Shown here piece by piece: positions 44,368-52,517 of a DNA stretch of 52,517 nucleotides. Each line of letters starts with the position of its first letter. Position 1 is the first letter of the stretch. The stretch spans positions 1 to 52,517 of the forward strand of contig NZ_FNIN01000012.1 in the NCBI RefSeq assembly GCF_900104045.1, in the 5' to 3' direction. Both the position numbers and the translations under genes were made by a program. The notes beneath the pieces are model-generated. The model was not told the origin of the DNA. It did no database searches and worked only from the letters and a program-made list of their open reading frames with translations. The DNA is from Desulfonauticus submarinus (GTDB lineage Bacteria; Desulfobacterota; Desulfovibrionia; Desulfovibrionales; Desulfonatronovibrionaceae).

Positions 44368-46068
44368 ATGAAAATAAATTTAAGTTGGAGAATATTTTTC
44401 GCAATTTGGATTTGTTTTATAATCGGCTGTGCCCAAAAACCCGTTCAAACCCAAAGTAAGTCTTATTTTCCTTTAACGGTTATTCATGTAAATGACACTC
44501 ATTCTCATCTTGATCCTATTTCTTTAAAAATAAAATTAGATGGTAAAAAATATTATGTTAAAAGTGGAGGATATGCAAGAATATATTCTTATGTAGAAAA
44601 AATAAGAAAAGAAAGAAAGAATGTATTCTTCTTGCATGCTGGAGATATGGTACAAGGTACTATATATTTTACTTTGTGTCATGGAAAAGCAGATATAGAT
44701 GTTTTAAATTCGTTATCCTTAGATGCTGCTGTGTTAGGTAATCATGAATTTGATAAAGGCCCAAAATTTTTATTACATAACATTTTATTTAAAGCTAAAT
44801 TTCCTATTTTAAGTGCAAATGTAAAATCTAATTTATTTAAGAATATATTTTATCCTTTTATAATAAAAAAATTTAAAAAAGAAAAAGTTGCTATTGTTGG
44901 ACTTACAACACCCTCTACAAAAGTTATCTCTTCCCCTGGCCCTGATGTAAAATTTGAAAATACATTAAAAATAGCTCGAAATGTAGTTAGTTATTTAAAA
45001 TCTAGCGGTATTAATAAAATTATCTTTTTAACTCATCTTGGATTTAAAAGAGACCTTGAACTTGCTAAAAAAGTAGAAGATATAGATGTTATAGTAGGTG
45101 GGCATTCACATACTCTACTAGGTCAGTGGGATATTTTGGGCAAACACGATCTTCCTCCTTATCCTGTACTTATCTATAATGATAAAAAACCTGTTTTGAT
45201 AGCAACCAGTTGGGAGTGGGGTAAAGTGGTTGGTGACTTAGACTTGGTATTTGATTCTAAGGGAGTATTGTTGCCAGCTAGTTGGAAAAATTCCAAATGT
45301 ATAATGTTAATTAGTTCTGAAATAAAGTTTAAAACTAAAAGTGGGGAAAAAGTTCTTGTAAAAGGTACTGACTATAAAATGTTGATTCAGAAATTAGCAA
45401 AATCCAATGTTATTGTTATGCCAGAGGATCAAAAAATTAAGGCTATTATTAACAAGTATTCAAAAATAGTTGAAAAGCAAAGACAAAAAGTTGTTGCTAC
45501 TATTACTCAAAATTTGTGGCATGTGCGTTTGCCTGGTGACACAGTAGAGGGACAAAAGTTGAAACAGGGTTCTCTATTAGCCCCTTTAGTTGCAAAAGCC
45601 TTTTTACTTAAGGCTAGACAAAATGGTGGAGCTGATTTGGCTTTGGAAAATGCAGGAGCTGTTCGTAAAAGTCTTAAAAAAGGAAAGGTTTCATTGGCAG
45701 ATATTTATGAGGTGCTGCCATTTGGCAATACCTTATGCGTATTACAGATTACAGGTAAAAAATTAAAAATAGCCCTAGAAAATGCTGTGAGGCGCTCTTT
45801 GTTAGAAAAGAAAAATACAGGCTCTTTTCCTTATCTTGCTGGGGCTAGATTGATTTGGTCTAATAATAAAGAACTGATGGGTATAGAGGTGTTTGAAAAT
45901 GGTGCTTGGGAATCTTTAAAAGAAGATAAAGTGTATAGAGTAGTTACAAATTCATATTTAGCTAGCGGTGGAGATTTTTATAAAGAGTTTAAAGGTGCTG
46001 TTAAAGAAGATTTGGGTTTTTTGTGTGCAGATGTTTTTTTAGAATTTTTAAGAGGAAGTAATTTTTAA
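44368..46068 (+). CDS. 5'-nucleotidase/UshA-type metallophosphatase lipoprotein
   Basis: A 566-residue exported enzyme that hydrolyses nucleotides or related phosphate esters outside the inner membrane. The signal peptide ends in a lipobox (IIGCAQ). The metallophosphatase core has HVNDTHSH, HAGDMVQG, LGNHEFDKGP, THLGF and GGHSHT; the C-terminal substrate domain has ENAGAVRKSL, LPFGNTLCVLQITG and TNSYLASGGDF. GGAGGAG precedes the ATG. Its stop overlaps the J-domain gene. Confidence 0.93.
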   Translation: MKINLSWRIFFAIWICFIIGCAQKPVQTQSKSYFPLTVIHVNDTHSHLDPISLKIKLDGKKYYVKSGGYARIYSYVEKIRKERKNVFFLHAGDMVQGTIYFTLCHGKADIDVLNSLSLDAAVLGNHEFDKGPKFLLHNILFKAKFPILSANVKSNLFKNIFYPFIIKKFKKEKVAIVGLTTPSTKVISSPGPDVKFENTLKIARNVVSYLKSSGINKIIFLTHLGFKRDLELAKKVEDIDVIVGGHSHTLLGQWDILGKHDLPPYPVLIYNDKKPVLIATSWEWGKVVGDLDLVFDSKGVLLPASWKNSKCIMLISSEIKFKTKSGEKVLVKGTDYKMLIQKLAKSNVIVMPEDQKIKAIINKYSKIVEKQRQKVVATITQNLWHVRLPGDTVEGQKLKQGSLLAPLVAKAFLLKARQNGGADLALENAGAVRKSLKKGKVSLADIYEVLPFGNTLCVLQITGKKLKIALENAVRRSLLEKKNTGSFPYLAGARLIWSNNKELMGIEVFENGAWESLKEDKVYRVVTNSYLASGGDFYKEFKGAVKEDLGFLCADVFLEFLRGSNF

Positions 46069-46379
46069 TGAGCAAAGAAGATATATTAGAGGCTAAGAAA
46101 ATTTTAGATTTGCCAGATAAGGTATCTTTAAAAGAGATTAAACAAAAATATTATATGTTATTAAAAAGGTGGCATCCTGATAGGTGTAAAGAAAATCAGC
46201 AGAAATGTAAGGAGATGACTCAAAAAATAACAATAGCTTATTCTATTATTTTAAAATATTTTGAAGAGTATAAAATTGATTTTAGTGAAAAGGCATTAAA
46301 AGATGTTCTTTCTCCAGAAGAATGGTGGTTTGAGCGTTTTGGGCATGACCCTGTGTGGGGAAAGAAGAATAGATTTTAA
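46068..46379 (+). CDS. J-domain protein
   Basis: A 103-residue protein that is almost only a J domain: AKKILDLPDKVSLKEIKQKYYMLLKRWHPDRC with the HPD motif, then ITIAYSIILKYFEEYK. It would stimulate an Hsp70. The tail LSPEEWWFERFGHDPVWG is short and lacks zinc or membrane elements. It overlaps the nucleotidase stop by one base and converges with the cupin gene, 23 nt away. Confidence 0.9.
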   Translation: MSKEDILEAKKILDLPDKVSLKEIKQKYYMLLKRWHPDRCKENQQKCKEMTQKITIAYSIILKYFEEYKIDFSEKALKDVLSPEEWWFERFGHDPVWGKKNRF

Positions 46380-46402
46380 CTAATTTTTGATTAAGACAAA
46401 AG

Positions 46403-46783
46403 TTACTCCAAAATTTCTGTGTCTTCATGACTATATGGAGGCGCACAACAACACAAAATTTTTAGATCAGTATCTTCTGTATTAGTTACTTGATGAGGTG
46501 TATTAGGGGGTATTAAGATCGTATCTCCTTTAGTAATGTGAAAAATATTTTCTCCTAACGTCATTTTTCCTTGTCCTTCTAAGACATGATAAATTTCTTC
46601 TGATGTCTTATGGATATGTAAAAAAGTTGTTTTATAAGGAGGAATAATTGCTTCAGCAAGACTTTGGTTGCTATTTCCATGAACTTTAGGATGCATAAGC
46701 TCTTTGATAATGGAATTATCTTTGGTAATATATTCTTTTAATTCTAAATATTTAGTTATAATAGGCTTACTTAGCTTGCTCAT
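46403..46783 (-). CDS. Cupin-domain protein
   Basis: A 126-residue single cupin barrel. Metal ligands are visible in HIHKTSEEIYHVLEGQGKMTLGE and PNTPHQV. Members are sugar-nucleotide isomerases, dioxygenases or sensors, so no reaction can be named. The start overlaps the end of the glycosyltransferase gene by 17 nt, which suggests a role in surface-sugar metabolism. It ends in CCCAPPYSHEDTEI with three cysteines in a row. Confidence 0.85.
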   Translation of the reverse strand: MSKLSKPIITKYLELKEYITKDNSIIKELMHPKVHGNSNQSLAEAIIPPYKTTFLHIHKTSEEIYHVLEGQGKMTLGENIFHITKGDTILIPPNTPHQVTNTEDTDLKILCCCAPPYSHEDTEILE

Positions 46784-47864
46784 ATATCCTAAGGGTTTTT
46801 TGGTAAAATGTTTGCTCTGTAAGTTTAGAAATAGTTTCCTGTTCAGACTTTAGGATATTTATTTTAAAGTTGGGGTCAAGACATTTTTCGATTTTTTTGG
46901 CAAGTTCTTTAGGATTGTTAGGAGAGACAAGGGCGTTTTGGGGTAATATATCTGGCAAAACTCCTACTTTTGTGCCAATAAGAGGAATTTTACAAGCCAT
47001 TATTTCTAATCCTGCTCTTATAATTGTTTCAGAATATAAAGAAGCTACAATTCCTAAATCTAGAGCATTTATAAATGCCCTAGGATTAGATATTTTGCCT
47101 GTAATAGTAGTAATCTCTGCAATTTTATATTGATGGAGCCAATTTTTAATGGTGTTTTCCGATAATGCTGAACTAAATCCTATAAGTAATAGTCGGATAT
47201 GATTGATTTTTTTTTGATTATATAGAATAGAGATAGCCTGAATTAATTGTTTTTGGCCTTTTACTTTATCAAATCGACCTAAAAGCCCAACCACGAAGTG
47301 ATTTGAGTTAAATTTGAGGTCAGCTCTAGTTTGTTGGCGTTCTTTTGGGGAAGCATAGAATTTTTGTGTGTCTACCCCACCTATTACTAAAAAAAGTTTT
47401 TCTTTTGGAACCCTAAGTGCATGGGTAAAATGATTGAACATTCTAGAATTTGTTGCAATAACGGCTTTAGCTACTTTTCTATGAAGCCAGAGATTAAAAA
47501 TATTATTTTTGGGTAAACGTTGATCCCCTCTTGTTCTGATAAGTTTATATTTAAATTTTTTTGCTAAGAGTCCAAATAAAATAAAGGCTTCTCCTCGATG
47601 ACAATTGATAATATCTGGTTTAAACTCTTTTATTATTTGCTGAAGTTGTAAATAGGTGTGAACAATTTTTAAAGGATTATTGGTATTGAGTTCTAAAGTC
47701 TTATAACTCAGACCTGTTTGTTTAACTTTGTTTAAGGTTTGCGTTTTGGGTAAACAGAGGATAAGAACTTTATGCCCACGTTGGGCAAATAGTTGACCTA
47801 AAAAGAGTCCATACCATGCAGTGGCATTAAACCAACGAACATTTATAACTTGAATAATTCTCAT
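46767..47864 (-). CDS. GT4 family glycosyltransferase
   Basis: A 365-residue GT-B enzyme. The N-terminal half binds acceptor (RIIQVINVRWFNATAWYGLFLGQLFAQRGHKV, DIINCHRGEAFILFGLLAKKF) and the C-terminal half the sugar nucleotide (VVGLLGRFDKVKGQKQLIQAI, SLYSETIIRAGLEIMACKIPLIGTKVGVLPDIL). LPS-core heptosyl- or glucosyltransferases look alike. Its ATG overlaps the ATG of the divergent GT2 gene within one CATG. Confidence 0.92.
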   Translation of the reverse strand: MRIIQVINVRWFNATAWYGLFLGQLFAQRGHKVLILCLPKTQTLNKVKQTGLSYKTLELNTNNPLKIVHTYLQLQQIIKEFKPDIINCHRGEAFILFGLLAKKFKYKLIRTRGDQRLPKNNIFNLWLHRKVAKAVIATNSRMFNHFTHALRVPKEKLFLVIGGVDTQKFYASPKERQQTRADLKFNSNHFVVGLLGRFDKVKGQKQLIQAISILYNQKKINHIRLLLIGFSSALSENTIKNWLHQYKIAEITTITGKISNPRAFINALDLGIVASLYSETIIRAGLEIMACKIPLIGTKVGVLPDILPQNALVSPNNPKELAKKIEKCLDPNFKINILKSEQETISKLTEQTFYQKTLRIYEQAK

Positions 47865-48669
47865 GTTAGTTTCTGTAATAATTCCTACTTATAATAGAGC
47901 TTCTTTTTTAAAAGATGCTGTATTGTCGGTCCTTGAACAAACATATACTAACTTAGAACTTATAATAGTTGATGATGGTTCCACAGATGATACCTCTTCA
48001 GTTGTAAGTAGAATTAAGGATAAACGTTTAAGATATTTTTATCAAGAAAATAAAGGTGTTGCAGCTGCAAGGAATTTTGGACTTAGTTTAGCTAAAGGAG
48101 ATATTATTTCTTTTTTAGATTCAGATGACTATTGGCTGCCTACTAAATTGGAAAAACAGGTAAATTTTCTCCAACAAACTAATTTTTGCGTTGTTCAGTG
48201 TTTAGAAAAATGGATTAGAAAAGGTAAACTCGTTAATAAGAAAAGAAAGCATTTTATGCCTGCTGGTTGGTTTTGGGAAAAGGCTCTGGAAATGTGTTTG
48301 ATTGGGCCATCTTGTGTTTTGTTATATAAACAGGTGTTTGATGAAATAGGCTTGTTTGATGAAAATTTTGTTGCCTGTGAAGATTATGAGCTTTGGTTAA
48401 GACTTCTTTTGCACTATCCTGTAGGTATTGTGCCAGAAGAATTGGTGGTTAAAAGAGGAGGACATTTTGATCAACTCTCAAGAAGTATTTTAGGTTTGGA
48501 TTTGTATCGTATTTATGCTTTGATAAAGCTCAAAAAACGTATTGTTAAAGATGTGGCTTTAGTGGAGAAGATGTTACAAACAAAAGCCAAATTTTATATT
48601 CAAGGCTGTTTAAAGCGAGGCAAATTAGAAGAAGCTGAGCGCATTATAAAATTATTAAATATTAAATAG
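47863..48669 (+). CDS. GT2 family glycosyltransferase
   Basis: A 268-residue GT-A enzyme: VSVIIPTYNRASFLKDAVLSVLEQTYTNLELIIVDDGSTDDTS, then the metal-binding DSDDYWLP and GLFDENFVACEDYELWLRL. It transfers sugars to surface polysaccharide or lipid acceptors. There is no membrane helix. The start at 47863 gives the canonical N-terminus and overlaps the start of the opposite-strand GT4 gene, so there is no intergenic promoter space. Confidence 0.92.
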   Translation: MLVSVIIPTYNRASFLKDAVLSVLEQTYTNLELIIVDDGSTDDTSSVVSRIKDKRLRYFYQENKGVAAARNFGLSLAKGDIISFLDSDDYWLPTKLEKQVNFLQQTNFCVVQCLEKWIRKGKLVNKKRKHFMPAGWFWEKALEMCLIGPSCVLLYKQVFDEIGLFDENFVACEDYELWLRLLLHYPVGIVPEELVVKRGGHFDQLSRSILGLDLYRIYALIKLKKRIVKDVALVEKMLQTKAKFYIQGCLKRGKLEEAERIIKLLNIK

Positions 48670-48692
48670 AAAAGGAAACAGAAATTTTAGCT

Positions 48693-49052
48693 TTAAATTA
48701 CTTCTGTTTTATCCATAGCTTTAGACTTAATTTCATCAAGTAGCTCACTTAGTACAGGTTTTACATGTTCTCTAATATCTCCTGCTACGATAATAAAGAG
48801 AAGATCATCTCCAGGCAAAAATTCTCCTTCCTTAGCGTTCACTATAATTTTAAAGATACCAGGTTTTTGTTCATATTGTTGGACTAATTTTTCTATAAGA
48901 TGATAGTTAGGTTTTACCTTTAATTTTTTTACTAGGCCTTCTCTTTTTCTTGACCAAGCCCTTACAGTCCCATTGTGAATAAGTATCATTCCTACTTGTT
49001 CTGCAAAGCCTGGTAATTTTTTTAATTTTTTTATTTCTTGGCTAATATCCAT
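48693..49052 (-). CDS. Degenerate MoaE-like protein
   Basis: A 119-residue protein resembling the large subunit of molybdopterin synthase (EIKKLKKLPGFAEQVGMILIHNGTVR, then GEFLPGDDLLFIIVAGDIREHVKPVLSELLDEIKSKAMDKTE). The usual HR-x-G before the GD motif is NAKEG, and the P-x-WK-x-E near the end is AMDKTE, so catalytic residues appear lost. I start at 49052 (MDISQ) because the frame upstream of it runs through the dsrC terminator. It lies directly behind dsrC. No MoaD is in the window. Confidence 0.7.
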   Translation of the reverse strand: MDISQEIKKLKKLPGFAEQVGMILIHNGTVRAWSRKREGLVKKLKVKPNYHLIEKLVQQYEQKPGIFKIIVNAKEGEFLPGDDLLFIIVAGDIREHVKPVLSELLDEIKSKAMDKTEVI

Positions 49053-49100
49053 CTTTTGTTTCTTATTAGGTGGGATAAATAGGTTAAATAGTAAAATAAA

Positions 49101-49121
49101 AAGGCGGGATAATCCCGCCTT
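49101..49121 (-). terminator. dsrC terminator
   Basis: The stem AAGGCGGGA / TCCCGCCTT around a 3-nt loop. On the minus strand it is followed by TTTATTTTAC. It lies 24 nt after the dsrC stop and is a textbook intrinsic terminator. Confidence 0.9.
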
Positions 49122-49144
49122 TATTTTTAGCACGCAGCAATAAA

Positions 49145-49462
49145 CTATACACAGCCAGTTGGTTTTGGCAAACCAGCCATCTTACATGCTCCCTTACCAG
49201 GTCCAGATGGGAACAATTCATAGATTTGTTTCAACTTGAAGCCAGTAACCTTGGAAAGAATTCTAACCATAGGAGCGATACCATTCTTTTTGTAGTAGTC
49301 TTGTAAGAATTCGATAACTTTTCTATGATCGTCAGTAATTTCCTTGATGCCTTCTTGTTCTTTTACATATTCAACCCACTCTTCACACCAGTCCTCAAAC
49401 CTTTGTAAGAAACCGTCTTCATCAACTTCAAATTTTTTGCCTTTGAATTCAACAACAGCCAT
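49145..49462 (-). CDS. dsrC: DsrC, sulfite reductase physiological partner
   Basis: A 105-residue small redox protein of the DsrC/TusE family. The C-terminal arm carries both redox cysteines, C93 in GACKMAG and C104 in the penultimate position (PTGCV). This marks true DsrC, the trisulfide-forming partner of DsrAB, rather than TusE with one cysteine. It is strong evidence for sulfur-compound reduction. It has AAGGAGG before the ATG, its own promoter and a strong terminator, as expected for this highly expressed gene unlinked from dsrAB. Confidence 0.97.
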   Translation of the reverse strand: MAVVEFKGKKFEVDEDGFLQRFEDWCEEWVEYVKEQEGIKEITDDHRKVIEFLQDYYKKNGIAPMVRILSKVTGFKLKQIYELFPSGPGKGACKMAGLPKPTGCV

Positions 49463-49543
49463 TTTCTAACCTCCTTAAAAGATTATTTTTTGTTGACCCT
49501 GAACCACCAGAGTCACATTCTCTATTAATGCATAGCTAAGATT

Positions 49544-49572
49544 TCCTAAAATAAGACATTATTTTTTGTCAA
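49544..49572 (-). promoter_or_regulatory. Probable dsrC promoter
   Basis: Read on the minus strand: TTGACA at 49567-49572, 17-bp spacer, then TTAGGA at 49544-49549 (an alternative TATTTT lies 3 bp closer). The -35 is perfect; the -10 is poor. It is about 80 nt upstream of the dsrC start. Confidence 0.45.
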
Positions 49573-49638
49573 TGTTTTTTTAAAAAACAGGTCATTTACT
49601 TATTATTTAAAGTAAGGTGAAGACTCGATCTTTTTATA

Positions 49639-51357
49639 TTACATTGTATTTAGTTCTTTTTGGGCAAAGTCAAGATGTGGTTCTAATTCCAAGGCTTTTT
49701 TAAGAAAAAATTTAGCGCTTTCTTGATCTCCTAAATGTTTATAACATATTCCAATATTAGCCAAGTCTATGGCAGAGCCACTATCAAGAGAGAGAGCTTG
49801 TTCAAAATATGTTAGAGCCTTAGAATAATCCTTTTGTTTAAAATAAGCTACTCCTATTAAATTATGGTATTCCTTTACATCAGGCACTAGTGAAATAGCT
49901 TGAGTTAAAATAGGAGGGATTTCGCTCCATTTTTCTTCTAAGCTTAGACTATAAGCCCAATAAAATAAACTTAACGCTTGTTCTTCTGGCTGAGGTTGGA
50001 TTTTGCTTGCTTTTTGAAAAAATTTACTTGCTTGTTCAATTTCAGATAGTTTTAATAAGGTCAATCCTTTAAAAAAAGGTATAAAATGGGCATTAGGATA
50101 ATATTTTTCCAGAATATTTAGCTTTTCCCAAGCAGCTTCAGGTGGTTCATTTTCTGCTATTAATCTTCCTACAAAAAGGCCTAAACTAGCTTGAGAAGTC
50201 CTTTCTCTAAAGGCGAATCCTGGTATTATGTTGTAGTTAGTAGGAATATTTAAGTTAGGATGCATAGTAGAGATGGCATATAGAGTATAATCCATCTGTT
50301 TTAAAGCAGAAGCCAATGATTTTAGTTCGTTGTAAATATCATCTGCTTCTAAATTGGGAAGGCAGTTAAGAGAAATAAATTCTCCTTGCATGACCCAATC
50401 TACTTCTTTTAACGAAGTATATTTTGCTAATCCTGAGGGCTCATAGGTACTATTAGTAGAAAAATCTCCACCAAGCTGAGCTACTTCTGTAAGGGCTCTA
50501 ATAGCTGCTTTGGCTGGTGAAGTAGCTGTCCCTGCTGTGAAGACTATTTCACTTTTATAAGGAAATGTACTTGGATCATACGCTAAAGCTGCTATTGTGG
50601 GTACAGGAAAACCATAAGAGAAATCTTTAAGCCATACTTTTATACCTTGACGTGTGAACTTATTCCAAAGGTCCACGAGAGTTTGATCTGTAAAGGTTGT
50701 GGGATCAATAGTGGGACATATTTGTTTTTGTCCTTCAATTAGGGCACAGACATGTCGTTCTATAAGTTCACAAGCGCCTTGGAGTATAGACTCTTCAAAT
50801 GTATTTCCTGCTGATGAGCCATTATATTCATTTAAAAGTTTGAACCAGTTAAAGGGTAAGTAAGTCTCTTCTTCTGTAGTTATTTTTAAGGCTAAGGTAA
50901 AATCCCATTTTATTAAGTCTAAAATCTCAATTGCTTTGCTAGGAGATAGATTGTCTTGTACAGATTTAAGTAGTTCTTTTATGGGTATTACTTTTTCTCC
51001 AAATTTGTTTTTAGCTTCAGAGTATGTTAAATGAAAAAAGTTCTCTTTTTCTTGGACAAAATTAAAAAAACTAAAACGTTCTACCAATTCCATTAAAGCA
51101 GAAGCTTTTGCTTGTTCTGGAGAAGAACCTTTCCCCATTTGCTTGCGAGAAGGCATAATCTTTTTAGCCTTAGGTCCACAGATACTCATATAAACGGGGA
51201 TACCTAATCTGCCTATGTCGATTCTTTTTAATTCAAAAAGAATCTCTTGTCCGAATTTTTTTAACGCACTTTCTACCTTTTTTACTGTGTGTTCAGGAGA
51301 GAATGCTTTATCTAGATCTTTTGTATATTTTTTAGGACATGCTTTAAGTTTAAACAT
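49639..51357 (-). CDS. YcaO-domain protein with C-terminal TPR repeats
   Basis: A 572-residue protein. Residues 1-400 are a YcaO domain with the ATP-binding signatures SSPEQAKASALMELVERF (79-95) and GNTFEESILQGACELIERH (184-202). From about 420 there are several TPR units (YHNLIGVAYFKQKDYSKALTYFEQAL, ANIGICYKHLGDQESAKFFLKKALELEP). E. coli YcaO has the same layout and length and is linked to RimO methylthiolation of ribosomal S12, so this may be the counterpart rather than a RiPP cyclodehydratase. It overlaps the upstream methyltransferase by 8 nt. Confidence 0.9.
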   Translation of the reverse strand: MFKLKACPKKYTKDLDKAFSPEHTVKKVESALKKFGQEILFELKRIDIGRLGIPVYMSICGPKAKKIMPSRKQMGKGSSPEQAKASALMELVERFSFFNFVQEKENFFHLTYSEAKNKFGEKVIPIKELLKSVQDNLSPSKAIEILDLIKWDFTLALKITTEEETYLPFNWFKLLNEYNGSSAGNTFEESILQGACELIERHVCALIEGQKQICPTIDPTTFTDQTLVDLWNKFTRQGIKVWLKDFSYGFPVPTIAALAYDPSTFPYKSEIVFTAGTATSPAKAAIRALTEVAQLGGDFSTNSTYEPSGLAKYTSLKEVDWVMQGEFISLNCLPNLEADDIYNELKSLASALKQMDYTLYAISTMHPNLNIPTNYNIIPGFAFRERTSQASLGLFVGRLIAENEPPEAAWEKLNILEKYYPNAHFIPFFKGLTLLKLSEIEQASKFFQKASKIQPQPEEQALSLFYWAYSLSLEEKWSEIPPILTQAISLVPDVKEYHNLIGVAYFKQKDYSKALTYFEQALSLDSGSAIDLANIGICYKHLGDQESAKFFLKKALELEPHLDFAQKELNTM

Positions 51358-52069
51358 ATTTTTTTAACTTCAATCTAAAAATATTACATAGAAATTTTTC
51401 ATTATCTGTATCGTCTTGGCTTTTATAGCCAATAGTTTTTTGTTGGATGTGAAATTCTTTTTTTGCTAAATCAAAAAAATGGTTAGATTTACGGGTATAA
51501 CTCTGGGATAAGATAACTTCATTTTCTTTTTTAGCCTTTAAATTTTTACTTAAAAATTTTACTAAAGGCCTATAACTATGTTCTAAATATAATACTTCAG
51601 AACCGATGATATAATCTACTGGCTCAATGTTTTGAGACTCAATAAAATTTATTTTTTTTACTTCTGCATTTTTGTTTAATTTATTTTTTAAAATATTTAT
51701 TTGCATAAATAAAAGTGCATCAGGTTCAATATCAGATAAAATGACTTTAAATCCTTTTTTGGCAAGAAAAAGGCCACATAGCCCTAATCCTGCTCCAATT
51801 TCTAAAACAGTTTTGTTAGAATTAGTCGGGATATATTTTAAAAGAAAATGCGTCAGAAGTACTGAAGCAGGCCAAATTTTAGCCCAGAAGGGGAGTTCTA
51901 TTTGTTCTTGGGTTTGGGCAAGTTTATCAATATAAGATTCCAAATCTTTGATTTGGAGAATAGAGAGGCTAATGCCTCCTATCTTAATAGGTTCAAAGGT
52001 AAGAGGATATTTTTTTTCTGCGATTTGTATTAATTCATTTAGAGAATATTTTTGTATATTTTGTATCAT
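51350..52069 (-). CDS. Class I SAM methyltransferase (METTL21/protein-lysine type)
   Basis: A 239-residue methyltransferase with FWAKIWPASVLLTHFLLKY, the SAM motif LEIGAGLGLCGLFLAKKG, SDIEPDALLFMQINILKN and DYIIGSEVLYLEHSYRPL, as in methyltransferase-16 proteins that modify protein lysines or histidines. It overlaps ycaO by 8 nt, so the two are translationally coupled and probably act on the same target. Confidence 0.85.
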   Translation of the reverse strand: MIQNIQKYSLNELIQIAEKKYPLTFEPIKIGGISLSILQIKDLESYIDKLAQTQEQIELPFWAKIWPASVLLTHFLLKYIPTNSNKTVLEIGAGLGLCGLFLAKKGFKVILSDIEPDALLFMQINILKNKLNKNAEVKKINFIESQNIEPVDYIIGSEVLYLEHSYRPLVKFLSKNLKAKKENEVILSQSYTRKSNHFFDLAKKEFHIQQKTIGYKSQDDTDNEKFLCNIFRLKLKKYV

Positions 52070-52140
52070 CTTTTTTCCTTGCTTCTAATTAATGGGCTTA
52101 GACTTTTAGAGTAAAATTTTTAGAGAGGCAAGTTTTAATA

Positions 52141-52217
<77 letters not shown>

Positions 52218-52256
52218 GATATTGATTTTTGAGAGAACTAGGAAAAAGATTTTAAG

Positions 52257-52331
52257 TGGAGGCGGCATCCGGATTTGAACCGGAGAATGGCGGTTTTGCA
52301 GACCGCTGCCTTACCGCTTGGCTATGCCGCC
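52257..52331 (-). tRNA. tRNA-Cys(GCA)
   Basis: 75 nt including encoded CCA. Acceptor GGCGGCA/TGCCGCC, anticodon GCA in GGTCTGCAAAACC, T-arm CCGGTTCAAATCCGG. Confidence 0.97.
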
Positions 52332-52334
52332 TTG

Positions 52335-52411
<77 letters not shown>

Positions 52412-52432
52412 TCACATACTTGAGACGTACTT

Positions 52433-52461
52433 CTTTAATCCAAGCTATGTTTAACTGTCAA
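52433..52461 (-). promoter_or_regulatory. Promoter of the tRNA cluster
   Basis: Read on the minus strand: TTGACA (52456-52461), 17-bp spacer, TTAAAG (52433-52438), about 20 nt before the first tRNA. Confidence 0.55.
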
Positions 52462-52517
52462 GGTTTTGTTTCGGTAGTTTTTAATTAGTTTTTCTCTTAA
52501 ATGGCATAGTTTTTCAC

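Noticed and set aside
48677-48712. AAACAGAA / TTCTGTTT inverted repeat between the GT2 and MoaE-like genes
   Set aside because: Eight AT-rich pairs with a 19-nt loop; too weak to call as a bidirectional terminator.
49053-49133. A longer start for the MoaE-like gene (27 extra residues)
   Set aside because: The extension is encoded by the dsrC terminator hairpin and its flank.
49639-51357. YcaO as the modifying enzyme of the NHLP peptide
   Set aside because: The genes are more than 40 kb apart, the peptide tail has no cysteine, and the layout matches E. coli YcaO with its TPR tail. It is not excluded, but unsupported.

Overview
The window looks like a chromosomal segment of an AT-rich sulfate-reducing bacterium of the Desulfovibrionales/deltaproteobacterial type. 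The evidence is a DsrC with both C-terminal redox cysteines, AhbD and AhbB-type proteins of the siroheme-dependent haem pathway, a ModABC-ModD cluster, and many radical SAM and two-component proteins. No 16S rRNA is present, so placement below class level is inference.

Region 1 (1-5131) is the right-hand end of a CRISPR array (four 36-bp repeats; the array runs off the left edge) followed by an adaptation and signalling island: an orphan small gene, a Card1/Can2-type CARF nuclease on the minus strand with a two-helix membrane protein behind it, cas1, two overlapping cas2 genes and a CARF-winged-helix protein. No Cas10, Csm/Cmr, Cas6 or interference gene is visible, so the cyclic-oligoadenylate-making type III complex must lie outside the window. 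A paired CAATATTG operator-like element occurs twice here.

Region 2 (5132-7961) is the most unusual part. A multi-domain membrane M50 protease (RsbW-like ATPase fold, PqqD-like domain, M50 core) is followed by a peptide with a nitrile-hydratase-like leader (NHLP), a very strong terminator, a decayed copy of the tail of the CARF regulator gene, and a small secreted protein. It reads as a minimal peptide-maturation cassette bracketed by a short direct repeat.

Region 3 (7966-24177, minus strand) is a long collinear housekeeping run: yceD-rpmF-plsX-fabH-fabG-acpP-fabF, glyA-comEB, ribD-ribE-ribBA-ribH, nusB, an unknown gene, leuS-lptE-holA-panB. It starts from a well-formed promoter back-to-back with that of rpmB.

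Region 4 (24219-35032) holds rpmB, a zinc-ribbon gene with an in-frame UGA (possible selenocysteine codon), a KamA-family radical SAM enzyme, ahbD-ahbB-rpe, and a plus-strand signalling operon (PhnD-like lipoprotein, hybrid-sensor histidine kinase with a cysteine-rich insert, receiver, PEP-synthase-like protein, tyrosine-phosphatase fold with a metal-binding-like tail).

Region 5 (35114-46379) carries uvrB behind modA-modB-modC-modD, a second FecBCD-type metal/chelate importer with trmO, then a 5'-nucleotidase lipoprotein and a J-domain protein. Region 6 (46403-52517) has a cupin, two divergent glycosyltransferases whose start codons overlap, a degenerate MoaE-like gene, dsrC, a YcaO-TPR protein with its partner methyltransferase, and a tRNA cluster (Gly-Cys-Gly).
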